A stretch of 33,001 nucleotides of DNA from the NCBI GenBank assembly GCA_023705985.1, contig BPTO01000018.1, forward strand, positions 1 through 33,001, in the 5' to 3' direction. The notes beneath the pieces are model-generated. The model was not told the origin of the DNA and did no database searches. It saw only the letters and a list, made by a program, of their open reading frames with translations. Position numbers and translations under genes: made by a program. Numbering within the stretch: the stretch's first letter is position 1; the number at the start of each line of letters is the position of its first letter. The stretch is from Candidatus Heimdallarchaeota archaeon. Its GTDB lineage: Archaea; Asgardarchaeota; Heimdallarchaeia; Heimdallarchaeales; Heimdallarchaeaceae. This document shows positions 19,816-28,737 of the stretch, one piece after another.

Positions 19816-21174
19816 TCAATTATCCATTAGAGGTGTTTTTTCATGTTCATTCAGTGTTTTTGGTGATGCAATATCTTTAACGAAATCCATAATATAGTCT
19901 TGATTTCGCTTTTCTCCATGTACTAAGAAAATATTCTCAGCTTTGGATTCGTGCATATATCGTTTTAATCCTTCAACAGAGCTATGTCCGGAATAAGGGA
20001 ATTTCATGATTTGTGCTTTTAAATCGATTGTTTTCGGTTGATAACGATCGCCAAAGATTTTGATTTTATTTTCACCATCAACAATTTCTCTTCCAGTTGT
20101 TCCTTGTACTTGATAACCTGTAAATCCTATGATGTTCTCTTTTTTCCATCCACAATAGTCTAGATATGAGTGAATAGGACCACCCATCACCATTCCACTT
20201 GTTGTAACTATTATTGACCCTTCTTTGTTGGTTGCAATGTACTTTCTTGCCCTATATCTCTTATCTGATATTGAAGAAACAGGAATAAAATTTTCTTTTT
20301 TAAAGGGTGAAACTAACCCTCGTTCTTTTAGATTATCTAGAAAGCGTTTTGAAACCCACTTTTCCGATAAATAAGCCTCTGTGATCATATTCATCGTGTT
20401 AATCATTCCATCTATATATACAGGAACATTATCTAAGTCTGGATCAAGAGCTAGGGTGATAAGTGTTTCTTGAGATCTACCCACTGCGAATGATGGCAAA
20501 AGCAGTTTATGTCCTTCTTCGACTGTTTGTTTTGCTATCATTCTAAAACCGATATCGATTTTGTATCTCTCTGGAACGTATCTGTCACCATTAGTTGATT
20601 CGATTATTAATATGTCAATATCTTCTTCAGGTAGATCATATCCATCAAACATTGGAGTTACTCTATCGTTTATATCTCCAGTATATAGTATAAGAGTCCC
20701 CTCCCAATCTAGTAAAACTTGCGCGGCTCCCAGAACATGACCTGCATTCAAGAACTCTGCTGTAATTCCATCAGCTATCTTAATTTTCTTTCTATATTCA
20801 AAAGTTTTTGTTTTCGTATAAGTTTGATCGAGATCATCTTCTCTCCAGTGTCTTTCTCCTTCGATTTTAAGGTGATCCATCCATAATCTGTAAACTATAT
20901 CCTTGGTTGGTTGAGTCATGAAGTAATTGCCCTCATAACCAAAATCAACCATTTTTGGTGCATACCCAGTATGATCTATATGAGCATGACTAAGAATAAC
21001 AGCATCTAGATTTTGAGCTATTTTTTCCAAACCTTTTGGAGCTTCAGAGAGTTTATCGGGGATCAGTTGAATCCCACAGTCTAACATGACGTTGTGATCT
21101 TTATCACCTATAACAAAGGAACTTCGACCTACAAAATCTGTTGCCCCGTATGCTGTAATATGTAAATTATTCAA
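19816..21174 (-). CDS. Metallo-beta-lactamase/beta-CASP family RNA-processing nuclease
   Basis: 'ILSHAHIDHTG', 'FLNAGHVLGAAQVLLDW', 'IESTNGDRYVPE', 'VTTSGMVMGGPIHSYL', 'FPYSGHSSVEGLKRYM', 'NIFLVHGEK'. Confidence 0.92.
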   Translation of the reverse strand: MNNLHITAYGATDFVGRSSFVIGDKDHNVMLDCGIQLIPDKLSEAPKGLEKIAQNLDAVILSHAHIDHTGYAPKMVDFGYEGNYFMTQPTKDIVYRLWMDHLKIEGERHWREDDLDQTYTKTKTFEYRKKIKIADGITAEFLNAGHVLGAAQVLLDWEGTLILYTGDINDRVTPMFDGYDLPEEDIDILIIESTNGDRYVPERYKIDIGFRMIAKQTVEEGHKLLLPSFAVGRSQETLITLALDPDLDNVPVYIDGMINTMNMITEAYLSEKWVSKRFLDNLKERGLVSPFKKENFIPVSSISDKRYRARKYIATNKEGSIIVTTSGMVMGGPIHSYLDYCGWKKENIIGFTGYQVQGTTGREIVDGENKIKIFGDRYQPKTIDLKAQIMKFPYSGHSSVEGLKRYMHESKAENIFLVHGEKRNQDYIMDFVKDIASPKTLNEHEKTPLMDN

Positions 21175-21347
21175 TTTTTATACACTTTCCTAATAAAATT
21201 AAAATACAATAATTAATTTGTCATTTTACCTTTTATCTTGTTTTTTTTATTCTTAGTCTTTAAGATATTTTTGTTTCCCAACTTAAAACTTTGAATTTAA
21301 GTAAACAAGATTGTCATTAAGTCTAAATCAATTGAATACTCTTTTAT

Positions 21348-22124
21348 ATGAAATCAATGCATTTCTCTATGGTTATAATGGTTCAAGACAAAAAGGAAAA
21401 GGAAAGAAAAGACAAAAGCGAAGAAACACTATCACGTTCAGCTTTATCACAAGCTTACTCTTCTTTTGAACAAGATCTTGTTGAAACTCAAAAGAAAGAT
21501 AAAGAAAAGAAAAAAGACATTCTTCAGAAAGGGATAGAAGAAATTGAGAAAAAATCGAAAGTAGAACTTCTATCTTCCAAAAATCTTGTTGGAAAGCTAT
21601 TAGAGATAAGACAAAGAGCTGAAATGTCTTCAACCATTGGAACAGCAGGAAAAATCAAGACCCCTGTAATTTTTGGAAAAGATGAATACAGGCAAAAACT
21701 TGCTAGAGAGATTTTAACTATAGGTACTGAAGAAATAAAATCGATGGGTTATGCAATTACAGTTGCTAATTTTGTTGATTATTTTAAAAGAACCAGACCA
21801 AATTGGAAGATTAAAACAGGTGAGATTCTACAAACAATCAAAGAATTAGAGAAAGAGAAATTAATACCTCCAAAAGTGGATTTAGGCGAAGATGAAGTGT
21901 TAATAAGATTCAAACCAATTGAACTTTCTAATGACTTGCAAGAGATTTTACAGCTAGCTACGGGTCTTCCAGGTTTGAAAGCTGAGCAAGTGTCTTCACA
22001 TTTAGGTTGGCCTTTTGAAAGGTCACAGTCCACATTAACAATGATGTCTGAGATGGGTTTAGCGGTACTTGATGACGAAACAAGTGTATATTATTTCCCG
22101 GGAATATTCAAGATTCAAGAATAA
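21348..22124 (+). CDS. EAP30-domain protein, ESCRT-II Vps22/Vps36-like
   Basis: C-terminal 'LQEILQLATGLPGLKAEQVSSHLGWPFERSQSTLTMMSEMGLAVLDDETSVYYFPGIF' parallels human SNF8/Vps22 'VVLQLAEKNGYVTVSEIKASLKWETERARQVLEHLLKEGLAWLDLQAPGEAHYWLPALF'; preceded by a charged coiled coil and a second winged-helix-like unit. Start may be a later Met (MVQDKKEK). Confidence 0.75.
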   Translation: MKSMHFSMVIMVQDKKEKERKDKSEETLSRSALSQAYSSFEQDLVETQKKDKEKKKDILQKGIEEIEKKSKVELLSSKNLVGKLLEIRQRAEMSSTIGTAGKIKTPVIFGKDEYRQKLAREILTIGTEEIKSMGYAITVANFVDYFKRTRPNWKIKTGEILQTIKELEKEKLIPPKVDLGEDEVLIRFKPIELSNDLQEILQLATGLPGLKAEQVSSHLGWPFERSQSTLTMMSEMGLAVLDDETSVYYFPGIFKIQE

Positions 22125-22285
22125 AACTGACTCTTCCCTTTTTTGGTTAAAGGCTTAATTTGACAATGAATAAGAGTTATTCAATAAACAGAAAGATAAT
22201 ATTGTAATTTGTGAAGAGAACTTTTAAGGCTTTAATATCAAAAACTGTCGAAGAATTTATAAACCTTAAAATTTTAAATTAATAC

Positions 22286-22327
22286 GCCCATCTTGCATAT
22301 CTTCATGATTTTCATAGCAAGATGGGC
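22286..22327. other. GC-rich stem-loop: 11-bp perfect stem (gcccatcttgc / gcaagatgggc), 20-nt loop
   Basis: Arms 22286-22296 and 22317-22327 are exact reverse complements, between convergent genes, about 25 nt downstream of a TATA-like 'tttata' (22257-22262). Confidence 0.6.
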
Positions 22328-22343
22328 CTCCCTCCCTCTCAAA

Positions 22344-23183
22344 TCAGAGAGCGATTTTTCTATACCAGAATTTCTTATTGACTTTCTCTTTACTCTCATC
22401 CATTTCAGATAGTATCTTAGCCGCATAATTTGCGGCCATAATGGCTTTTTTCTCCCCTACAGTTCCAAATTCGTTTGTCACTCTATTAGCATAAACTGCA
22501 CAAATGGCTCCAGTTCTAAGACCGAAAATTTGTCCTAAAGTGAATATATGGGAAGCTTCCATCTCGAAATTCAAAACCCTAGCTTTTTGCATATCTGGAA
22601 GTATTTTGTCAGTTCTAGAAGTTTTATAATCACTGTACCCTGGTCGTCCTTGACCAAGATAGAAACTGGAAGTCGAAGCTGTTAAACCTACATGGTATCT
22701 GTACCCATGTATTTCACAAGCTTCAATGAGTGCAAGTATTATTTCATGGTGAGCTACAGCTGGAAAACTATCAGGAACATAATGAATGCTAGATCCTTCC
22801 AGTTTCACTGCCCCAGTACTAATTATTAAATCTCCCAATTCAATCCCAGGCTGGATAGCTCCAGTTGAACCCACCCTGATAAATGTATTACAACCAATAT
22901 TAGCTAATTCAGTTAAAGCAATTTCACAAGCAGGAGTTCCAATACCAGTAGAAGTAACACTAATTGGAATACCATTAAATTTCCCCGTATAAGAATGATA
23001 TTGACGGTGTTTTGCTACTTCTTTATATTCATCCCAGGTTTCCGCTATTTTTTTTGATCTCTCTGGGTCTCCAGGTAATAAAACTGTGCCTAGAATGTCT
23101 CCAAGTTTTGCATTTATGTGATATTGTTTTCCTTTCTCTAAAACAGGTTTATCAGCTGCTATCTTTTTTTTGTCCTCATCCAT
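22344..23183 (-). CDS. udp: Uridine phosphorylase / nucleoside phosphorylase
   Basis: 'TVLLPGDPERSKKIAETWDE', 'ISVTSTGIGTPACEIALTELANIGCNTFIRVGSTGAIQPGIELGDLIISTGAV', 'VLNFEMEASHIFTLGQIFG'. Confidence 0.94.
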   Translation of the reverse strand: MDEDKKKIAADKPVLEKGKQYHINAKLGDILGTVLLPGDPERSKKIAETWDEYKEVAKHRQYHSYTGKFNGIPISVTSTGIGTPACEIALTELANIGCNTFIRVGSTGAIQPGIELGDLIISTGAVKLEGSSIHYVPDSFPAVAHHEIILALIEACEIHGYRYHVGLTASTSSFYLGQGRPGYSDYKTSRTDKILPDMQKARVLNFEMEASHIFTLGQIFGLRTGAICAVYANRVTNEFGTVGEKKAIMAANYAAKILSEMDESKEKVNKKFWYRKIAL

Positions 23184-23294
23184 AATCTAAAATTCTTTAT
23201 ACAATTAAAAAAATATCTCACAAAGAGATACCCATTACCAGAAAATTGGTAACCTAACCCATAAAAATATAAAGATTCTTTGGAAAAATCTCTT

Positions 23295-24431
23295 ATGACA
23301 CATAAACTGGAAACTACCGAAAGTTCACTTTTTGGTCCAGCCTTTGTTTCTCTAGCTAATGCAGCTCGAGCCTTTGATGCTCCTGCAAGATATCCAGTTC
23401 TCTTTATGGCTCCTTATTTATGGACTGGGGGATTAGCTGGAATAATGGCTTTACCGCGAATGTCTTCATTTGTAGTATTAATAGAACATCTCTTTGGAAT
23501 CATGATTTTATTACCAATATTAGGTTTCACTAGAGGTTTTGGCAAGTTGAAGCAATCAATAAAGAGTTTCGATAGAAGAGATTGGTTTGCAGTTATTTTC
23601 GTTTCTTTTGGAGGATCAGCGTTAGGTTTGTTTTTCTTTCTTATTTCGTTTTCTTTAGGAAATCCAACTATTGCTATTCTTCTTCAAAAATCACAACCAC
23701 TAATTACACTCATTTTTGCATTTTTTATTCTAAAAGAACGACCGACTAAATTTTTCTATCTAGCATTAGCTCTAGCGCTTGTTGGAATTGGTTTAATGAC
23801 CACTCCAACGATAATTGAGAGTATTAAAGATCCAGGGGCTGAAGGATATGAAGGATTGATAGCTATTCTTTGCTCACTAGTTGCAGCAACGTTGTGGGGA
23901 GGATCTACAGTTTTTGGAAGAATATTAACTAAAAAGATTGATTTTTGGGATTTAACTCTCATCAGGTATATTGGAGGATTTTTATTTTTAATTTTCCTTA
24001 ATGCTGCGCTCTTAACTTATGATAAAGATTACTTCAGTATGCTTGGGTCCAAAGTTAACGTTTTTGGATATTTTAATCCAGATGCTGGAGGTTTTGTACC
24101 TTTAGATTGGCAGTGGTCAGTTGTTATTTGCATTCTCTTTTTCGCAGCTTTTACAGGAGGAGTTCTCCCACTATCTTTGTACTACTTTGGTCTAAAAAGA
24201 TCTAAAGCTTCTATTGCTGGCTTAGCAGAACTAGCATTTCCATTATTGGCAATATTTGTAAATTTCTACTTTCTTGGTTGGGGACTAAAAACACTAGAAT
24301 GGGTTGGTGCAATAGTTTTGTTTGTACCAATTGTAGCTATGACTTACATTAATGCTTTAGATAAAGAAAAGAAACAGCCTAAACTCACTCAAGGTCAAAA
24401 TTCTATGAGTAGTCAAAATAATGTAGAATGA
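23295..24431 (+). CDS. DMT superfamily (EamA) transporter
   Basis: Two EamA-like repeats, 'NPTIAILLQKSQPLITLIFAFFILKERPTKFFYLALALALVGIGLM', 'ASIAGLAELAFPLLAIFVNFYFLG'. ORF track start is TTG at 23280; ATG at 23295 is more plausible. Confidence 0.9.
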   Translation: MTHKLETTESSLFGPAFVSLANAARAFDAPARYPVLFMAPYLWTGGLAGIMALPRMSSFVVLIEHLFGIMILLPILGFTRGFGKLKQSIKSFDRRDWFAVIFVSFGGSALGLFFFLISFSLGNPTIAILLQKSQPLITLIFAFFILKERPTKFFYLALALALVGIGLMTTPTIIESIKDPGAEGYEGLIAILCSLVAATLWGGSTVFGRILTKKIDFWDLTLIRYIGGFLFLIFLNAALLTYDKDYFSMLGSKVNVFGYFNPDAGGFVPLDWQWSVVICILFFAAFTGGVLPLSLYYFGLKRSKASIAGLAELAFPLLAIFVNFYFLGWGLKTLEWVGAIVLFVPIVAMTYINALDKEKKQPKLTQGQNSMSSQNNVE

Positions 24432-24446
24432 TCATTCCACTTTTTC

Positions 24447-25718
24447 TCATTTTTTATTTTTTTTATTTAAGTTCAGAATCTTTTTTGCAGAGTCGTAATT
24501 GATAGTTTTTTCACTTATCATTATTTCAGCTATTTTTTCTATTTCTTCACAAGTAGCTCCTGCACTCACTGCTACATTTCTCGCGTGTAATAACATATGT
24601 CCTTCTTGAATACCTTCTGAGACAAGAGCTCGTAATGCTGCAACATTTTGAGCCAATCCTACTGCTCCAGCTACTTTAGCTAATTCTTCAGCTGTAGAAA
24701 CATTTAGAATCTTAAGAGATAGTTTATATGATGGATGAACATTAATAGCCCCCCCAAGAATGCCAACAGACATAGGAATTTCTAAAACGCCTCTTAGATC
24801 TCCCTCTTGTGTTTTCTCGAATCTCGTTAGAGAACCATAACTACCATCTCTTACTGCATATGCGTGTGCTCCAGCTTCTATAGCTCTCGTATCATTTCCT
24901 GTAGCAAGCATTACAGAGGTTATACCATTCATAATCCCTTTGTTATGGGTTACAGCTCGGTAAATATCATTATCAGCTAAATCATAAGCTAATAAGATAT
25001 TGTCTACAACTTTTTCTCCTCCCAATCCTTCTTTATCAAAAACAGCTTCTACGCTAACTTTTCGTTTAATAGCATAATTAGAGATAATTTTTAATAAAAC
25101 ATTTCCATTAGAAATTTCATTTACTTTTGGACTAATAGCCTCTAACATGGTGTTGATGGCATTAGCACCCATAGCATCTAGCGTATCAACTATCAAATGC
25201 AGGAGATGATAATTCTGTAACTTCCCTTTTACAGAGCGAACTTCGATATCTTTAGCTCCTCCTCCAAGTTTAACCAAAATCTCATTAGTTGAATTTGCTA
25301 TTTCCAACAGTTCATCTTTATGATTTAACAGCTTCTCTTTTATCAGAGTAAAATCTTCACTGCTTAAAATCTGTAATTGGCCTATTACATTAGATCCTGA
25401 ATATTTTGCTCTGAACCCCCCTTTTTTACGAGCGATTTTTGCTGCATTACTAGCTGCAGCAATAACTGAAGATTCCTCAGTAACCATCGGGATAAGATAA
25501 TCTTTTTTATTTACTGTAAAATTTGTCGCAATTCCTACAGGAAGAGGGATTTGCCCAATAACATTTTCTATCATGATGTTTAGTGTTTTTTGAGAGATCT
25601 TTTTTCCTTCCAGAGTCTTAATATCATCTTCAGATAAGTTAAGAAGATCTTTAATAATTATTTGTCTTTCTTCCATAGTTTTATCATAAAAACCGGGAAT
25701 TCTTGACTTCGAATCCAT
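24447..25718 (-). CDS. hmgA: Hydroxymethylglutaryl-CoA reductase, class II type
   Basis: 'SRIPGFYDKTMEERQ', 'MIENVIGQIPLPVGIATNFTVNKKDYLIPMVTEESSVIAAASNAAKIARKKGGF', 'DAMGANAINTMLEA', 'ATGNDTRAIEAGAHAYAVRDGSYGSLTRF' resemble Pseudomonas mevalonii-type enzymes. Confidence 0.95.
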   Translation of the reverse strand: MDSKSRIPGFYDKTMEERQIIIKDLLNLSEDDIKTLEGKKISQKTLNIMIENVIGQIPLPVGIATNFTVNKKDYLIPMVTEESSVIAAASNAAKIARKKGGFRAKYSGSNVIGQLQILSSEDFTLIKEKLLNHKDELLEIANSTNEILVKLGGGAKDIEVRSVKGKLQNYHLLHLIVDTLDAMGANAINTMLEAISPKVNEISNGNVLLKIISNYAIKRKVSVEAVFDKEGLGGEKVVDNILLAYDLADNDIYRAVTHNKGIMNGITSVMLATGNDTRAIEAGAHAYAVRDGSYGSLTRFEKTQEGDLRGVLEIPMSVGILGGAINVHPSYKLSLKILNVSTAEELAKVAGAVGLAQNVAALRALVSEGIQEGHMLLHARNVAVSAGATCEEIEKIAEIMISEKTINYDSAKKILNLNKKNKK

Positions 25719-25806
25719 ATAAACGCCTAATACTAGAAATTAAAAAGGTTTTTCGTTTAAGATTTTGAAGAATATTATAATTACAATATTCCCAAATATA
25801 AACGAT

Positions 25807-26025
25807 TTATAATTCTTCTAAGACCTGAATCTTTTGATCTTTGAATTGTCTCATAATATTTGTAACATATCCTGCAATTTGATTACGAACTTTCTTTGTC
25901 ATAGGAGAGCAAACTTCTTCGACAACCATTTTGTTATTCTGGAAATCAGTGTTTAGTTGGTCATGGAAGTCTCTTACTATCTGTTTTGAAAGACGTTTTA
26001 CTTGACTCGTTCGGATATTACCCAT
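25807..26025 (-). CDS. rps17e: Ribosomal protein S17e
   Basis: 'MGNIRTSQVKRLSKQIVRDFHDQLNTDFQNNKMVVEEV...KKVRNQIAGYVTNIMRQ' matches the S17e pattern; ORF extends to 26034, with MGNIRTS the likely true start. Confidence 0.93.
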   Translation of the reverse strand: MGNIRTSQVKRLSKQIVRDFHDQLNTDFQNNKMVVEEVCSPMTKKVRNQIAGYVTNIMRQFKDQKIQVLEEL

Positions 26026-26103
26026 TGTTATCATTCTCGTTTTTAGCTTGTTATTTTAAATCTTATGTTAATCGATTGAAATTTTGTAAAACAAGAACAG
26101 ATA

Positions 26104-26823
26104 TTAGTAGTAGAACTGTTCATCTGAATGTACCTCGATTCCGCTTGATCCGATAGAGAATGGCCTTTCTATCATTTCGTGCTTAATTCCTCTCATTTTT
26201 CTTATATTTAAACTTCTTATTCCCACTGAGTTTCTAAATTCATAATTCAAAACAATAACACCTTGACTCATGAATTCTTCTACACCGAATCTTGAAACTT
26301 CTCCCCTTGACATTTCACTTGTTAATATGGTTGTACATTCTAGTGAAGACATGACTGCACTTAACTTGAGAATTTGCCTTCTTATTTGTTGTTCATTTGC
26401 CATTGATAATGCTAATGCTGTTATCGAATCTATTACTACTCTTTCAGCAGATGTTTTATCAATTATTTCCACCAATTGTGTTATAACCTCATCAACATCT
26501 ACTAGAGTTTGATATTTTTCTCCTGAGCTAACACCTGCCCTAGGGCTAAATCCATCAACAATAACTAACAGATTATCATCTTCTAATTCTTTTAGATTCC
26601 ATCCATAGTTTAGACATTCCTCCCTAACATGAGCTGGGAGCTCATCAAAAGAGACAAAGATTCCACTTTCTCCTTCAGTTAGAATCCCATGATATAAGAA
26701 TTGAATCCCAAATGTAGATTTCCCTGCTCCTGCGGGTCCAGCAACCAATATAGTTCTCCCTTTGGGGAAACCTCCTCCTATTATTCGATCCAATCCCGGT
26801 ATTCCCGTTTCTACAACTTCCAT
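26104..26823 (-). CDS. Single-domain KaiC-like RecA-superfamily ATPase
   Basis: 'VETGIPGLDRIIGGGFPKGRTILVAGPAGAGKSTFGIQFLYHGI', 'GIFVSFDELPAHVREECLNYGW', 'RVVIDSITALALSM'. Confidence 0.93.
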   Translation of the reverse strand: MEVVETGIPGLDRIIGGGFPKGRTILVAGPAGAGKSTFGIQFLYHGILTEGESGIFVSFDELPAHVREECLNYGWNLKELEDDNLLVIVDGFSPRAGVSSGEKYQTLVDVDEVITQLVEIIDKTSAERVVIDSITALALSMANEQQIRRQILKLSAVMSSLECTTILTSEMSRGEVSRFGVEEFMSQGVIVLNYEFRNSVGIRSLNIRKMRGIKHEMIERPFSIGSSGIEVHSDEQFYY

Positions 26824-26874
26824 AATTGGGTATTAGCGATGTCAATAAAAAGAATTTCGGAGATAACGTATATA

Positions 26875-28674
26875 TTACTCCAATATTGAAGCATCCCACC
26901 CACTTGTTGATCTGACAATCACTAAGGGGGAGGATTCACGGTTTATAGTCAGAATAAACTCGATACCATATTTATTTCTGAAATATTTGGTTGCTTTTGT
27001 TATCTTGAATTTACCGTCTACGAGATAGATAATCGCACCTAAAGAAGCTTTATCTTCTAAGACATTAGATTCGTCTATAATTCCTATACGAGCCATCATA
27101 TCCCAATTCATAACTCTGATTAAAGGTATAGTTTTACTCTTAATTTTAGCTTTCCTAATACCAATACAATAATTAGATGCTTTGATTGCTTTGGGTATTT
27201 TTGCTATGCTCACAAAATCTGTGGTTTCATATTTTTGAAGAACACTTTCATTACTAGTTATACTTAGGTTGTATCTATAACTTGTTTTAATATTTGGGTA
27301 TCTCTTTGTCAACTTTGTATAGAGTTTTTCTATAGTGGGTTTCACGCTTTCTAATCCTGAAAAATATAACCAACTTAGATATTCTATACTAGCTATACAC
27401 ATCCCTTTGTTATCACTATTTAATGATAGATAGAAAGTTTGTTCAAACATTAGATTTGCTTTCTTCAGCTGCTTTAATTGCATGAATTTAAAGCCCAGTT
27501 GGTTAATGAACTCAATACTATCATAATCCCCTACATCTGAAGTATCTTCTACTCCTTCTTTACCTAATACTACAGTAAGTAAAATCAATGCTCTGATAAT
27601 ATTCGAAACATCGCATCGTTGATATTGTTGACATTCTTCCTCAAAAGTTATATTAAAATAAGAAGTTAAGCGGCTAATTTGGTTTGACAACAGTAAGATT
27701 ATCATTCTTAAGAAGTGAACATCTATTCCATAATCTTTTACAGCTTCAGCATTCTGGAAAAGTATCATCATCAATTTATCCATGTATACACGAGCAAGTT
27801 CCACTTTTTGGTTCTCTATTAAGCATATGCAAGCTAGATACTGTAGTCTCCCCAGAAGAACTAATGCATCATTATAAATCGGATGATCTTCTATTATATT
27901 AACAGCTAACTTCCAATCTACGATAAAGTCAGTTATTTCTCGTACTCTGCTCAGAATTTCTTCTTCTAAATCTGCGTATTTCTCTTCTTGAAAATCTTGT
28001 TCTAAAGTTGTGAAATCGCTTCTAATTTCAACTAAAAGCTCTTGTAATTGTAATGCTTCAAGTGAAAATGTGTCATTTTGTTTCAAGTCGCTTACAATTG
28101 TTTGCGACATCTTTTGCTCATATTCAGCTCGAATAACACTAATAGCCGAATCCATTATTTTTCTTATTCTTTTGACAGGATCATATCTATTAGTGCTGGC
28201 AACAGAATAACGTATCTCTTCTGCAAACAATTTTGATTCTAACTCATGTAAGAAAGAATTTAAAGAAGAATCCTGATTTGCTTTTGCAACTAATTTGGCA
28301 AATGCAGAGTTGGTTAAAGTTTTCAAACCAATAAGTTCAGCTGTTTCCAGCAACTTAAGGTCGGAAGAAACGATTGTTGCTTGAATCTTATCAGCAAGGC
28401 TTATGACTGTTAAATCAGGTTTTTGAGGGAGATTTGTCGTAATCCTATGAATTTTCGTGAGAAACAGTTGAAAATCAGCATTTTCTATGTATCTAATTTT
28501 CACATGTGGTTTTATTTCTCTTTGTAAGTAATATCGCATCTCGTTTTTAACAGCATTAGTTATCAATATCTGAATATTTAATTGCTTAAGGGCTTGAGCA
28601 AGTTTTTTAAAAGTATCAGGGCGAGATTGGAATCCAGTAATAAATAAGTTTGTGTCAACAACGTAATTTTCCAT
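26875..28674 (-). CDS. Large PIN-domain protein with helical middle region and C-terminal beta-rich domain
   Basis: N-terminal PIN motifs 'VVDTNLFITGF', 'AVKNEMRYYL', 'DLTVISLADKIQATIVSSDLKLLE'; a TPR-like helical region of about 350 aa follows. Confidence 0.8.
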   Translation of the reverse strand: MENYVVDTNLFITGFQSRPDTFKKLAQALKQLNIQILITNAVKNEMRYYLQREIKPHVKIRYIENADFQLFLTKIHRITTNLPQKPDLTVISLADKIQATIVSSDLKLLETAELIGLKTLTNSAFAKLVAKANQDSSLNSFLHELESKLFAEEIRYSVASTNRYDPVKRIRKIMDSAISVIRAEYEQKMSQTIVSDLKQNDTFSLEALQLQELLVEIRSDFTTLEQDFQEEKYADLEEEILSRVREITDFIVDWKLAVNIIEDHPIYNDALVLLGRLQYLACICLIENQKVELARVYMDKLMMILFQNAEAVKDYGIDVHFLRMIILLLSNQISRLTSYFNITFEEECQQYQRCDVSNIIRALILLTVVLGKEGVEDTSDVGDYDSIEFINQLGFKFMQLKQLKKANLMFEQTFYLSLNSDNKGMCIASIEYLSWLYFSGLESVKPTIEKLYTKLTKRYPNIKTSYRYNLSITSNESVLQKYETTDFVSIAKIPKAIKASNYCIGIRKAKIKSKTIPLIRVMNWDMMARIGIIDESNVLEDKASLGAIIYLVDGKFKITKATKYFRNKYGIEFILTINRESSPLVIVRSTSGWDASILE

Positions 28675-28737
28675 TATTTCTAAAAATAGGGTGAGGATTT
28701 ATTATGTTTTGTGTAGCTTTTTTTTTTTGAAAGAGAG

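Noticed and set aside
22325-22341. G-tract run on the minus strand (GAGAGGGAGGGAGGCCC) as a G-quadruplex
   Set aside because: Only two GGG tracts and a GG, one of which is committed to the adjacent stem; short of a four-tract G4 motif.
26675-26899. 74-aa minus-strand ORF between the PIN and KaiC-like genes
   Set aside because: Overlaps the KaiC-like N-terminus out of frame and has no recognisable motif.
26875-28674. PIN gene as a VapBC-type toxin-antitoxin system
   Set aside because: Protein is about 600 aa and no small antitoxin-like gene is adjacent.
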